The notes below the pieces were generated by a model. That model did no database searches and was not told the DNA's origin. It saw only the letters and a list, made by a program, of their open reading frames with translations. From Artemia franciscana (taxonomy: Eukaryota; Arthropoda; Branchiopoda; Anostraca; Artemiidae): a DNA stretch of 64,000 nucleotides. Below are positions 47,289 through 59,074 of the stretch, piece after piece. The position numbers and the translations under genes were made by a program. Position 1 is the stretch's first letter, and every line of letters begins with the position of its first letter. The stretch covers positions 1,542,552 to 1,606,551 of the forward strand of contig NW_027062662.1 of NCBI RefSeq assembly GCF_032884065.1, in the 5' to 3' direction.

Positions 47289-49035
47289 CAGTTCGTGGTA
47301 ACGAACTGTAGTAAGGAGCGACCCGGCTCAATAGTAAACGAAACTCTAAAAAACGGAATTTCGATGCTAAAAGATATATCAAAAGAATCGGATTTTTATG
47401 CTGATTTCAAATATATAAGTTTCATCAAATTTAGTCTTTGTCATCAAAAGTTACGAGCCTGAGAAAATTTGCCTTATTTTGGAAAATAAGGGGTAACACC
47501 CCCTAAAAGTCATAGGATCTTAACGAAAATTACACCATCGCATTCAGCGTATCAGAGAACCCTATAGAAAAAATTTCAAGGTCCAATCTACAAAAATGTG
47601 GAATTTCGTATTTTTTGCCAGAAGACAAATCACGGGTGCGTGTTTATTTGTTTTTTTTGTTTTTTTTTTTTTTCCCCAGGGGTCATCGTATCGACCAAGT
47701 GGTCCTAGAGTGTTGCAAGAGGGCTCATTCTAACGGAAATGAAAAGTTCTAGTGCCCTTTTTAAGTGACCAAAAAAATTGGAGGGCACCTAGGCCCCCTC
47801 CCACGCTCATTTTTTTCCCAAAGTCAACGGATCAAAATTTTGAGATAGCCATTTTGTTCCGCATAGTCGAAAACCATAATAACTATGTCTTTGGGGATGA
47901 CTTACCCCCCACAGTCCCTGGGGGAGGGGCTGCAAGTTACAAACTTTGACCAATGTTTACATACAGTAATGGTTACTGGGAAGTGTACCGACGTTATCAG
48001 GGGGATTTTTTTGGTTTGGGTGTGGGGTTCAGGGGAGGGGGATATATGGGAGGATCTTTCCTTGGAGGAATATTTCATGGGGGAAGAGAAATTCAATGAA
48101 AAGGGCGCAGGACTTTCTAGCATTACTATAAAAAAAAAAAACAATGAAAACATAAACATAAAAAAGTTTTTTCAATTGAAAGTAAGGAGAAGCACTAAAA
48201 CTTAAAAGGAACAGAGATTATTACGCATATGAGGGGTTCTAAAAATACTTTAGCATAAAGAGCGAGGTATTTAGGAGGAGATAAACACTTCACTCTTTAT
48301 GCTAAAAAATTTTTAAATAATTTCAACTATTTATTCTACGGCCTTTCTGATTCAGGGGTCATTCTTAAAGAATTGGGATAAAACAAGATTTAGTGTGAAG
48401 AGCGAGGTATTAACGAGGGGACCAACCCCGTCATATATATAATCAAAAATATAAGAATATAAAAGTTTGTTACGTAAGTTAATTCTTAAGTTACGTATTT
48501 TTTTTTTTACTAATAAAAACGTTCTTTAAAAATAAAAGATCTAGTTGCCTTTTTAAGTAACCGAAAAATTGGAGGGCAACAAGACCTCCTTCCCCAACCC
48601 TTATTTCTCAAAATCGTCTGATCAAAACTAAGAGAAAGCCATTTAGCCAAAAAAAGAATTAATATGCAAATTTCATTTTAATAATTTATGTACGGAGAGC
48701 CAAAATCAGACATGCATTAATTAAAAAACTTTCAGAAATTAAATAAAAAAACAAGTTTTTTTAAATGAAAGTAAGGAGCGACATTAAAACTTAAAACGAA
48801 CAGAAATTACTCCGTATATGAAAGGGGCTTTTCCTCCTCGACACCCCGCTCCTTGCGCTAAAGTTTGATTCTTTCTCGCAACTCTACTTTTTAAAACAAT
48901 AAAAAACTTTAGCGTAAGGAGCGGGGTGTCGAGGAGGAGAAGCCCCTTTCATATATGGAGTAATTTCTGTTCGTTTTAAGTTTTAATGTCGCTCCTTACT
49001 TTCAGTTAAAAAAACTAGTTTTTTTTTATTTAATT
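47289..49035 (+). mobile_element. Family A foldback element, complete copy with target duplication
   Basis: The ends are set by interruption of the RTE-like frame: AAA at 47286-47288 is repeated at 49036-49038. The left end is the perfect hairpin CAGTTCGTGGTAACGAACTG (47289-47308), followed by 'agtaaggagcgac'. The right end is the large palindrome with arms 48745-48861 and 48909-49029, finishing in the reverse of 'gtaaggagcgac' plus T-rich sequence. So both ends carry the same ~20-base word in inverted orientation. The interior contains no ORF above about 110 codons and no transposase motif. It is a non-autonomous element; the class (TIR DNA element or foldback) is an inference. Confidence 0.85.
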
Positions 49036-50683
49036 AAAGACAGGAACGAGGCCATAGTTAGTGATAAAGAAAGTACTAAGGAGAGACGGGCCGACCATTC
49101 TGAGAATATGCTAAACCGAGATGGATTGCAGGAAAAGATATAGAGGAAAATGAAAAAGTTTATGATACCTTGAATGTGAAGTAAGATTTGTTTTGTGATG
49201 AAGAATTAGCGACAGTACTAAAAGGATTAAAAAATAATATGGCTCTAGATAATGATAGTGTGATAAATAAGTTCCTTAAGTATGGTGGCTCCGAGGTTAG
49301 AAATAAGTTACTGAAGATTATGTTTTTTGAAAAAGGGGAAGTACCTAGCGATTTTAGGAAAACCTTAATTAAACCACTATATAAGAAAGATGAGCAGAGT
49401 GAGTGTGGTTATTATCGAGGCATTAGTCTAGTCTCTTTAGGTAGCAAATTACTTAGTAATATGATACTTTTTAGACTGAGAGATGTTGTTGACAGTTTTA
49501 AGAGAAGAATAGTGCGATTTTAGAAGAGGTAGAGGATGTGTTGACCAAATGTTTACTCTTAGATTAATAATTGAGAAGTGCCTGAGTTATCAAACCCCTT
49601 TGGTCCTCAGTTTTATAGATCAGGAGCAAGCGTTCGGTTCAGTTAATAGAAGAGCTTTAGCAAAGGTCTTATCCTTGTATGATATACCAGACAAATACAT
49701 CAAAGTGATTAGTGCTGTGTACGAGAAGAACACTGCTGCGGTTAAGTTAGGAAATGAGGTTAGCAGCTGGTTTCGTATTAAATCAAGAGTTATGCAAGGT
49801 TGTGTTCTATCCCCCTTTATATGCATTATTTGATGTAGCCTATTTTGTCTTGGGAAGCACAGGAGACGCAACTGGAGACCTCGGAATCAAATAGAGAGGA
49901 AAAACTCTCCTGAACTTAGATTATGCGGATGATTTAAGCATCCTAGATGAAAGTGTGAATAAATTGAATGAACTTTTGGAGATTCTGCGAGTGCAAGGTG
50001 CTAGAATAGGCTTGAAAATAAATGTTAAGAAGACCAAGTCAATAAGATTAGGAATAAGTGAAGATGCAAAGGTGACGTTGGGTTGGTTCACTTACCTTGG
50101 TAGTATTATTAGTAAAGACGGTGGGAACAGTGGAGATGCTAAAAGTAAAATGGCCAAGGCCCAGGGTATTTTTTCACGGTCAAAAAAAGTTTGGAAGAAT
50201 AGGAAGATAAGTCTGCTAATCAAGATTAGAACATTCGAAGTTGCAGTGATGACACAGGTCAAATATCGCTCTGAAGCATGGGCGCTCCGAGAAGCAGATG
50301 AACATTTGCTAGATGTTTTCCAGAGAAATTGTCTATGGATTGCTCCGGGTACCCGGCTGACTGACCGCATTTCAAATAGTAGGCTGTGTGGTTCAATCCC
50401 GCTTTCTAGGGAGATAATGAGAGAAAGGTTGAGATGGCTAGGGCACGTTCTGTGGATGAAGGATGACATATTGCCAAAGACTGTTTTTTGCCAACTGTCA
50501 AGGGATAAACGGAAAGTAGGTCGTCGGTGGTTGGGATGGGGGGATGTCATAAAGAAAGATCTAAAGGAAATGGGAACTTCCTGGGAGGGTGTACAGTGGG
50601 AGGTTTTGAATACATTGGGATGGAGGAGGAGCGTGCGTAGCTGTTTTGGCCTCAGGTGCCTTGGTGCTGCGGCAAGTTGTTAG
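49036..50683 (+). pseudogene. RTE-like LINE reverse transcriptase and C-terminus
   Basis: After the insertion: linker with shifts to 49187, then RT: 'LATVLKGLKNNMALDNDSV' (fingers), 'LLKIMFFEKGEVPSDF', 'YRGISLVSLGSKLL', 'TPLVLSFIDQEQAFGSV' (palm motif A region with Asp), 'VMQGCVLSPF', the catalytic YADD (49922-49933), then 'FTYLGSIISKDGG' and a long C-terminal stretch with 'ALREADEHLLDVFQRN', 'LRWLGHVLWMKDD' and 'GRRWLGWGDVIKKDL' up to the stop at 50681-50683. Order and motifs fit RTE-clade LINEs. Frameshifts occur near 49505 and 49830, and a short deletion lies near 50080. Otherwise this is the best-preserved RT here. Confidence 0.85.
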
Positions 50684-53600
50684 TAGTTGTGCTAGTGGTT
50701 TTTTTACTTCACCTCACCGCGAAAAAATACATACAGAACTAGCAGGAGGGTGCCTTTTCTTGAGATGATTAAATTGCTTTAATTGAGTTGTCTATCAATG
50801 AGGAACCGATATTCGGTTCGTCTAAAAAGCTGTAAATAATCTGTGGGTTAGTGTCTGCTTTCAGCTGGATGAGAGGGTCAGAGGTGTTTATGCCTATGAG
50901 CCCTTGGGGCAGAGATAAGCCCTTGGTTTCTCTCTCAGTATTAGTTCCTACACATGAACTTATTTCTAGTGGAGAGAGGGGGAAGGGACAAATACACCAA
51001 AGCAGGAAAATTGTTCGGGGGAGTTTTTGAGGACTGAGCAAATAGCAAAGATGGTCTTTTTACAATTCAGCTTCATCCAGTATCAAATTCTGGTACAAAT
51101 ATTGTACCACCCTCCAGGAAAAGTTCCGTGTCCGCCCTTGCATCCTTAGGCCAAAACCATGGATGGAATACCCCCCTAAACCTCTATATGCAGAGAAGCT
51201 CATCCGACGTGTGCACAGGACTCTTTTCTGTGGAGAGGGAATTGTCAAAAGTGGTGAAAAAAATATGTTGAAAATCGAGCAGTCGCCCACTTTCCACCTC
51301 ATGGTGTATATCTCGGAGCATCGTATGTGCCGCAACGTTCCGCCACACGTGGCATAGCCCCTGCAACGCTTTGGTGACGTTGAGAGGTGCCTGGCATGCA
51401 CCACCTGGTGTACATTGTTTCTGAAAACTAGAAGCCGCTTCTCGAAAATCATGAAATAATTGCAAAAATAGTACTTAGGCTATTTATAATATAGCGATAA
51501 CACTGTTGTTCTTGATATGTTATAAAACTTGTTTCTATGCGTGCAGTTGGAGATAATCAGCTTAGTCTGAGTGAGACAAACTACTATGCACGTTAATTTT
51601 AATGAAATATTCAATATATAGAGTTGGTTAGGTTAGGTATGTAATATAATACGTTCTGGTCGGTCATCTTTCCACAATTCTCTGTTGTAGTTTCCATTAT
51701 TTTGTTACTAAAGTATTACATTTTCATCATATCTTGGTATATTTCAATAGGAATAACCTTATTTCACTTCTTGGGTGTGGTTGTTACAATACATAAGTGT
51801 CTTAAAAACTTGCAGGTTTTTAGGGATAGGGCAGTATCCTGGCTACCTCCACATTTCCCTGATCTCCATTATTACATGCATACGCTATTTATTATTTTTA
51901 ATTGAATCATTGGGGTAGTTATTTTTCAGTGCGTGAAAAACGTAATAAAAACAAGAAGTAATAAAAGGCAAGTAGAAAGGTAGGTAACAGGTAAGTAAAG
52001 TAATAAAAATAAGAAGGTAAGAAAAACAAGAAGAGAAACAGAATCTTGCGACTGCAGTAATTTATTGCCTCAATGGAAAGTTTCCTGGGAAAGCAACAGC
52101 TGATTCATTTAGGTTTATTATGTATACACGAACAATCAAATTACTTTACAAACAGTTTCGAAGTGGAATACATTTCACAGCAGAAAGGTGTCAAATATTG
52201 ACCGTTTTTGTTCCATCTTCCAACTCATCGGTAACTAGACTTTCCCCAAAATTTTACTCTAATCTGTGTTTCGGAGTGCATTTCCGTCGAAATGGTCGCA
52301 AGTTGGCAACCTCGCATGAAACAGAATGATGGAAATTAGTGGTGATAACAGATGAGAGATTTAAATAGCCGGTTTTGTGTGCTTCAAATACTTTAACTAA
52401 TGAAACTTTAACTGATGCCTTGGAAGAAAAAGTGTGGGTAGCTCCTGAAAATACATGTTGTCTGTTTATTAAATGTAAATATGTTTATGCATCCACCAGA
52501 AAGCTTTTTAGAAATATGCAAACAGTAAACTAACTACAAAAATACTTTGGTGATGATTTCGTGGTCGATAAATGCTGTATAAAAATGGACGCAAGGCAGA
52601 CAAGAAAGAAAAAAGTTCTCCCTTAGAAAGAGACTTATTTTCACGACTTACTTAATTCGAGGTTGAATTTCGAAGTTTTGATCCACTTTGTTCCAAGTTA
52701 AAGCTAATCTCTCCCCAAAGTGAAATTAAGTTGAAGTTCAAAGTTGCATCTGTACTGTGTCACTGGGGATTAGAGTGAATTAGGTTATGAAGGAATTTGA
52801 ATCAAGATGGCGATATCGGAAACAGAAGGGTCATTTAAAATAAAATTATTGATAATATATATAGTAAAGAGGTGTCACAACTCCGCCGTCGTAGGACTCT
52901 CCCTCTAAGAGCTTCAAAAATGATTTTGAGCGTTTTGTTGTCGCATTTGGAAAATATTTTAGATATTCAGCTTTGTCATTATTTTAAATTTTGTCTGAAT
53001 TTTAAATTTTGTGCGACGGTGAGTGTGTATATTGTATAGGCGAGTATATTATATAGGCGGTGAGTGTATATATTATAATAATTATTCTACGCCAACTTTT
53101 TTATGATGAATATTTTAAGAAACGCTGTACATCTTCTTTTATTTGGTGTAGGGAACAGAGCTGCCTCTTCTTAAAATTTCCGCCAAGACTTTGGAATTCC
53201 TGGTTTCACACTGCGTAGGTAATTTTCTATGATTTTAAAAGTTACCCATACTCTTGGACCTGCCATACATGCGCATGCGCATTGATAGTGCTCAAGGGCA
53301 CTAGTCCAAAATAGTGATAATTGAGTGCTATCCAAATAAGACATTTGGACCATTGAGAGACTACGTGGGCCACGTTCACATAAAGTATATGTGAAGTATA
53401 CATGATGTTATTTTTCAATATCTTGTGACTTGATTTCCTTTCAAACCTAGGTGTTTTCTACAAGTGAATCTTGAGAGATAGCTGAATTTTCAATGTCAAC
53501 CCTGTTCGGGGTTACAGTTTTATGCTGTTTGACCTATTCCTTAAAAACCCTTTTCATCACTCCTCTCACGCAAAACTGTTTTATTGGTAACTGAATTGCA

Positions 53601-53790
53601 AAAAAAATCATTATTATCATTTTAATTTGAAATTAGTTTACATCACATGCAGATTCAGAACTTCTATCCAGTCGGGATAAAGGACTAGAGGTGTGTCAGC
53701 CTCTCTCAAGTTGCAAGGGCTAGGTAGCACGAGTACCACGGTTAGGTACAACAAATTAGGTTATTACTATTGGTGCTAGGTGATTCCCCC
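50684..53790. other. Unassigned; includes a CpG-richer patch at 51060-51470
   Basis: The patch has overlapping frames on both strands (51163-51357 plus; 51060-51452 and 51184-51465 minus), none with a domain. The rest is AT-rich. A TATATAGGCG-type short repeat lies at 53030-53070. I could not assign any exon. Confidence 0.4.
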
Positions 53791-54775
53791 GTAAATTGCC
53801 ATTCCTAATCTGGCCCTTTATTCTTGAACCGCAAGACTGGTTTTGCGTTGCTCCAGTATTTCGTCCAGTTGTTCAATTTTTGGTAACATTCTATCTTTTG
53901 ACATTAATTGACGCTTGGAAAAAATTTCTTTACCTACCTAGCATTCTACAATCAACAATTTCTAATAAACCTCAAACTTTTGGGTTTCTGTTTTAAAGTT
54001 TTTGAATTACTTTCCATTGTAAAAATATATTGAAATGTTTGTGCAGTTACCAGTTTTTTACATTTTAAACAAATTAATAAAATTTGAAGAACCTCAATTT
54101 TTTTGAATAGTTATTGTTCAAAAAAAAGTATTATTGAATACTTGATAAAGATAAAGTGATAAAGAAAATAAAAAAGGACTGAAACCTCCTTTTTAGTTTT
54201 TAAATGATTATTTATTATAATTATAATTTAATTTTTTTCTTTTATTAGTTTTTTTCTTTTTAGGTTTTTACCTTTTTTTAGGTTTTTCTTTTTTCGTTTT
54301 TCTTAAACCTCTTTTTTAGTTTTTTAAATAATTATTTATTATAATTAAACTTTTTTTCTTTTTTTTAGTTTTTTTTTTGGTTTTTTCTTTATTTAGTTTT
54401 TTCTTTTGTTATTTTTTTTTCTTTTTTAGTTTTTTTCTTTTCTTTTAGTTTTTTAGCTTTTTTATTTTTATACATATATGTTTTCTCTTTTTTTTTAATT
54501 TTTTTCTTGTTTAGTTTATTTTTATTTTTTTAGGATTTTTAGTTTTTTTAGCTTTTTTTTGTTTTTAGTTTTTTACCTTTTTTTAGGTTTTATTTTTAGG
54601 TTTTTTCTTTTTTTAGGTTTTTCTTTTTTAATTTTTTTTTCTTTTTTATAGTTTTTTTCTTTTTCTTTTTTTTTTGGTTTTTTACCTTTTTTCTTTTTTC
54701 AGTTTTCTTTGTCTTCTTTATTTTTCACATGTCATATGCAAACCCTCAAACAAAAATATATACAACTTATTTTGA
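53791..54775 (-). repeat. Left ~0.98-kb direct repeat, T-rich; minus-strand Helitron-like
   Basis: Near-copy of 60318-61221. The first 330 bp are ordinary sequence; the rest (54230-54720) is 'ctttttttagttttt' low complexity. Just beyond its right edge, the minus strand reads TCTATATATATCAAAATAAG, the Helitron 5' signature used throughout this cluster, so the repeat is probably a minus-strand non-autonomous Helitron with its 5' end on the right. The A/T-rich part is then equivalent to the A-rich blocks at 55010-56490. Confidence 0.65.
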
Positions 54776-54828
54776 TATATATAGATAGTGTAACAGACGG
54801 ACATACATACAATTTATTTTTATAGATA

Positions 54829-54930
54829 TCTATATATATAAAAATAAGTTGTTTGTCTGTGTGTCTGTCTACTGACGTCATGTTTGTGTGTCGACTGACG
54901 TCATATTTGTCAACTGACGTATCTATATCT
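54829..54930 (+). mobile_element. Helitron 5' end, short fragment
   Basis: Starts TCTATATATATAAAAATAAG and continues 'ttgtttgtctgtgtgtctgt' with two TGACGTCA octamers (54873-54880, 54896-54903). It abuts head-to-head a minus-strand Helitron 5' end ending at 54828, joined at the small palindrome AGATATCT. It is cut after ~100 bp by the next plus-strand 5' end. Confidence 0.65.
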
Positions 54931-55679
54931 TCTATCTATATAAAAATAAGTTGTCTGTCTGTGGATGGATGGGTCAGGTGACGTCACCTGAAAAAACTGG
55001 ATCAGGTGACGTCAAAACTGAAAAAACTAAAAAAAGGCAAAAACTACAAAAAAAAACTAAACACTAATAAAAAAAAATAAAAAAGCTAAAAAACTAAAAA
55101 AACTAAAAAAAGGCAAAAACTACAAAAAAAACTAAAAACTAATAAAAAAGCTAAAAAACTAAAAAAAAACTAAAAAAAGGCAAAAACTACAAAAAAAACT
55201 AAAAACTAATAAAAAAAATAAAAAAGCTAAAAAACTAAAAAAAACTAAAAAAACTAAAAAAAGATAAAAAACTAAAAAAACTAAAAACTAAAAAAAACTA
55301 AAAAAAAAGGAAAAAACTGAAAAATAAGCTAAAATAAAGGTAAAAACCAATAAAAAACTAAAAAAAAACTGAAAAAACTAAAAAAAGGCAAAAACTACAA
55401 AAAAAAACTAAAAACTAATAAAAAAAGTAAAAAAGCTAAAAAACTAAAAAAACTAAAAAAACTAAAAAAAGGTAAAAAACTAAAAAAAATAAAAAAAAAA
55501 AAAAACTAAAAAAAAGGAAAAAACAGAAAAATAAGCTAAAATAAAGGTAAAAACCAATAAAAAACTAAAAAGAAAAAAAGGAAAAAACTAAAAAAAATTT
55601 TCATCTAAAAAACTTAAAAAAAAATAAAAAAGGTAAAAACTAAAAGAAGACCAGGACATAAGTAAAAAAAAAAAAACTA
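54931..55679 (+). mobile_element. Non-autonomous Helitron 5' portion with A-rich minisatellite
   Basis: Starts TCTATCTATATAAAAATAAG, then 'tgtctgtctgtgg', the 16-base palindrome CAGGTGACGTCACCTG (54975-54990), then ~650 bp of 'aaaaactaaaaaaggcaaaa' and 'ctacaaaaaaaactaaaaac' blocks in a ~75-80-bp higher-order pattern. No 3' hairpin precedes the next 5' end at 55680, so it is either truncated or the two form one rolling-circle concatemer. Confidence 0.6.
54975..54990. promoter_or_regulatory. Palindromic CRE-like site CAGGTGACGTCACCTG
   Basis: Perfect 16-base palindrome centred on the TGACGTCA octamer bound by CREB/ATF-type factors in animals. It is repeated in the next Helitron copy (55727-55742). 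Single octamers also occur in other Helitron 5' ends here. Function is inferred from the motif only. Confidence 0.4.
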
Positions 55680-56500
55680 TCTATATATATAAAAATAAGT
55701 TGTCTGTGGATCTGTGGATCGTGGATCAGGTGACGTCACCTGAAAAAACTGGATCAGGTGACGTCAAAACTGAAAAAACTAAAAAAAAGGCAAAAACTAC
55801 AAAAAAAACTAAAAACTAATAAAAAAAATAAAAAAGCTAAAAAACTAAAAAAACTAAAAAAAAGGCAAAAACTACAAAAAAAAACTAAAAACTAATAAAA
55901 TAGCTAAAAAACTAAAAAAACTAAAAAAAAGGCAAAAACTACAAAAAAACTAAAAACTAATAAAAAAAATAAAAAAACTAAAAAACTAAAAAAACTAAAA
56001 AAAAGTACAAAACTAAAAAAAACTAAAAACTAAAAAAAACTAAAAAAAGGAAAAAACTGAAAAATAAGCTAAAATAAAGGTAAAAACCAATAAAAAACTA
56101 AAAAAAAAAACTGAAAAAACTAAAAAAAGGCAAAAACTACAAAAAAACTAAAAACTAATAAAAAAAGTAAAAAAGCTAAAAAACTAAAAAAACTAAAAAA
56201 ACTAAAAAAACTAAAAAATCTAAAAATCTAAATAAACTAAAAAAGAAAAAAAAAGGAAAAAAATAAAGGAGAAAAACAAAACTAAAAAACGAATGTATAT
56301 ACAGACCGGTACACCGGGATACAAATGACGACCGGGACACAGGGAATATAAATGACGACCGGGACACAGGGACACAACTACAACGGGGACACCGGGGGAA
56401 ACAGGGGGATATAAATGACGACCGGGACAAAAAAACTAAAAAGAAAAAAAAACTAAAAACTAATAAAAAAACTAAAAAATCTAAAAATCTAATACTAGCT
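55680..56500 (+). mobile_element. Second A-rich non-autonomous Helitron
   Basis: Same structure as the previous one: TCTATATATATAAAAATAAG, then the palindrome CAGGTGACGTCACCTG (55727-55742), then the A-rich minisatellite. Near 56290-56430 it contains a GC-richer insert with 'aaatgacgaccgggacac' repeated about three times. It ends at the hairpin block beginning 56504. Confidence 0.6.
55727..55742. promoter_or_regulatory. Second palindromic CRE-like site
   Basis: Identical to 54975-54990 and at the same distance from its Helitron 5' end (~47 bases). Confidence 0.4.
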
Positions 56501-56503
56501 GTT

Positions 56504-56532
56504 GGGGTGGCGCTTCGCGCCACCCCAACAGT
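56504..56532 (-). mobile_element. Helitron 3' terminus, minus orientation
   Basis: The palindrome 'gttggggtggcgc ttc gcgccaccccaac' is flanked on its left by ACTAGCT, i.e. CTAGT on the minus strand. That is the Helitron 3' signature facing left. On its right the sequence switches directly to plus-strand helicase 3' sequence, so this marks a rearranged junction. Confidence 0.6.
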
Positions 56533-56740
56533 TCAAGAGTCAGTAAACCTGACAATCTATTTATATGCACAGACAATGGGACAGCGAAGAATGTTGTATA
56601 TTCGCATGTTTTACGTAGTTAAACATATATTTATATCTATCTCTATTCACAGGTGGGACACAGGGACACAACTACAATGGCGCGTAACGACTTACGCGCG
56701 CGGGGGGGCTTGGGGGGGCGCGAAGCGCCCCACCAACTAG
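56533..56740 (+). mobile_element. Helitron 3' end fragment with CTAG terminus
   Basis: 'agtaaacctgacaatctatt' to 'gttttacgtagtt' repeats the last codons of the helicase gene (compare 59813-59893), followed by 3' UTR and the hairpin 'ggggcgc gaa gcgcccc' with CTAG at 56737-56740. Confidence 0.65.
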
Positions 56741-56743
56741 GTG

Positions 56744-56778
56744 TTGGGGTGGCGCGAAGCGCCACCCCAACAGCTAGT
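56744..56778 (+). mobile_element. Second Helitron 3' terminus, in tandem
   Basis: Hairpin 'ttggggtggcgc gaa gcgccaccccaa' then 'cag' and CTAGT (56774-56778). It lies 37 bases after the previous CTAG end and directly before the 5' end of the protein-coding copy, so three Helitron ends meet within 45 bp. Confidence 0.75.
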
Positions 56779-56920
56779 ATATATATATATAAATAAGTTG
56801 TCTGTGTGTCTGTCGAGTGACGTCATGTCATCATGTCATGTCGTCATGAAGTTAGTTGTCGTCATGTTTGTTCTGACGATGACGTCATTAAAGGTATTTA
56901 AGACATTCTTTCACGGAAAA

Positions 56921-57916
56921 ATGTTTAATTGTAAAATGACTGAAGAGCCTACAATGGCAACAGCCGAGGAAGCTGCTCAAAGAGTCTATGCCAAAAAACT
57001 TGCTGCTGATAGAGAAAGTAAGAAAAGAAAGCGTGCCGAGGAATCACAAGAACAGGAAGAAAACAGGCTTGCGGCTGATAGAGAAAGCAAGAACAGAAAG
57101 CGTGCCGAGGAACTACCAGAGCAACGTGAAACCAGACTTACTGCTAAAAGAGAAAGTGAAAAAAGAATGCTTGCCGAGGAATCACAAGAACAGCAAGAAA
57201 ACAGGCTTGCGGCTGATAGACAAAGTAAGAAAAGAAAGCGTGCCGAGGAATTACAACAACAGCGTGAAATTAGGCTTGCGTCTCAAAGAAAAAAAAACAA
57301 AAGAAAGCATGCCGAGGAATCACAAGAGCAACATGGGTCAGTGCGATGCTGGATGTACTCAGTGGAATGGCAAAAACGAGGATTGCCACACGCACATATA
57401 CTAATCTGGCTACATTATAAAATTACTTCTAACGAAATTGATGATGTGATTTCCGCTGAAATACCTGATGAAAATGTCGATAAGGGGTTATATGATATTG
57501 TTGTAAAAAATATGATACATGGACCTTGCGGTGCACTGAACGAAAATTCACCATGCATGGCCAAAGGAAGGTGCACAAAGCAATATCCTCGACTTTTAGT
57601 ACCCAACACAATTACTGGCAATGATGGTTAACCACAATATAAAAGAAGATCTACTGAAGATGGCGGTAAAACAGCAATAATAAAGAAGCGTAACGGTACC
57701 ACCATCGAAGTAGATAACCAGTGGGTTGTTTCATATTCCCCATTATTATCAAAAACATTTAATGCACACATAAACGTTGAATACTGTAACTCCGTAAAGG
57801 CAATCAAATACATATGTAAATACGTCAACAAAGGCAGTGACATGGCAGTTTTTGGCTTGCAGTCCGAAATCAAAGATATCGATGAAATCGTACAATATAT
57901 GTGCGATTACATAACA
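56921..57916 (+). pseudogene. Helitron Rep (HUH) domain with N-terminal repeats
   Basis: ATG at 56921, another in frame at 56936. Residues ~25-140 are about five 23-24-residue repeats of the type 'RLAADRESKKRKRAEES', basic and nuclear-localisation-like, as in many arthropod Helitrons. Then, without the usual N-terminal zinc-finger region (an internal deletion), comes 'VEWQKRGLPHAHILIWL': the metal-binding HAH motif is at 57389-57397. Later, in the same frame but past a stop at 57629-57631, the tyrosine motif Y-x3-Y ('YICKY', 57809-57823) is kept. Rep nicks and joins DNA for rolling-circle transposition. Both catalytic motifs survive, but stops and the deletion make it inactive. Confidence 0.85.
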
Positions 57917-58560
57917 TAACAGCTGGAAGATACATAAGCAGTAATGAAGCTGTTTGGCGAATTCTTTCATTTCCGATACATGAACGTAGTCCAGTTGTTG
58001 TTCACTTAGCGGTACATTTACAGAATGGTCAACGTGTTTATTTTTCGGAATCCAACGTGCTACAAAGAGCCCTGATTCCACCGGATACAAAGTTAACTGT
58101 TTTCTTTTCGCTATGCAAAAATGATTCTTTTGCAAAAAAACTTCTGTATACTGAACTGCCTTCGTATTACACGTGGAATACTAAAAAATAAAGTATTTGA
58201 ACGTCGAAAACAGGGTAAGTCAGTCGATGGCCAACCTACCATCTTCAAAGATACCACGATAAGAAGACTCTACACCCTTCACCCCAATCAACATGAATGC
58301 TTCTTTCTACGCCTGCTTTTGGTGAATGTATCCGGTCCGACGTCCTTTGAGTATTTGAGAACTGTAAACGGTACTATACATGACACTTACCGTAGTGCAT
58401 GCCAAGCTCTGAATTTATCGGAGAATGACCAACACTGGGATAATTGCATCAATGACGCGTGCGAAACGTCAACTCCAAAGTCAAATTCGTGCATTGTTTG
58501 GACTCATTCTAACAACTTGCTCTCTTTCAGCTCCTACAGAGTTATGGGCAAAATATAAAT
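57917..58560 (+). pseudogene. Helitron linker between Rep and helicase
   Basis: Coding sense moves through three frames: 'RYISSNEAVWRIL' (57930), 'VHLAVHLQNGQRVYF' (58005), 'LRITRGILKNKVFERR' (58160) and 'NQHECFFLRLLLVNVSGPTS' (58290). These are conserved linker segments of Rep/helicase proteins of this Helitron type. At least two frameshifts. Confidence 0.75.
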
Positions 58561-58982
58561 CGAAAATGTCCGAAGATATACTCCATCGAAAACGGTTAGA
58601 GACATCAGATATGACTTTTGATTTCACATCAGAAATTTATAACTACACTTTAGTTATTATAGAAGATTTGTACGTATGTATGGCAAACAAACCTCTTAAG
58701 GATTTGGGAATGCCTTCACCTAATCGTCCCGCTGCTGTTTCGACATGTGTAGAATTGGATTATGAACAAAGTTACAGTACGAGTGATCTATTGTCGTATG
58801 TACAAAATAACATTTCCAAGTTAACGTCGGAACAAAAAGACATTTATGATACGATAATGCATTGTGTCGATAACAACGTTGGAGAAATTTTCTTTTTGGA
58901 TGCGCCAGGAGGTACTGGCAAAATATTTGTGATAAAACTGATTCTGGTATTGCGGCAGATTTCAGGCAAACATTACCTGTAA
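58425..58982 (+). pseudogene. Helitron helicase N-terminal part (Walker A)
   Basis: A 185-codon frame ending in 'IFFLDAPGGTGK' (Walker A, about 58887-58922) of the Pif1-like helicase that unwinds the transposing strand. The Lys is followed by Ile instead of the usual Thr/Ser, which should hurt nucleotide binding. Just after it the protein jumps to sequence belonging near motif III ('FRQTLPVIPRSTP' in another frame at ~58965), so roughly 150 residues with motifs Ia and II are deleted. Confidence 0.8.
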
Positions 58983-59074
58983 TACCTAGATCAACCCCTG
59001 CAGACGAAATGAATGCTTGCCTGAAAAATTCTAATTTATGGGCACACGTAAAAACATAAAAATTAACTACAAAT

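Noticed and set aside
51060-51465. Possible host exon in a CpG-richer patch
   Set aside because: Overlapping frames are open on both strands, none has a recognisable domain, and I could not find convincing splice sites or a neighbouring exon.
56176-56523. Hydrophobic minus-strand frame (FFFLVFL repeats)
   Set aside because: Translation of the A-rich Helitron minisatellite on the opposite strand.
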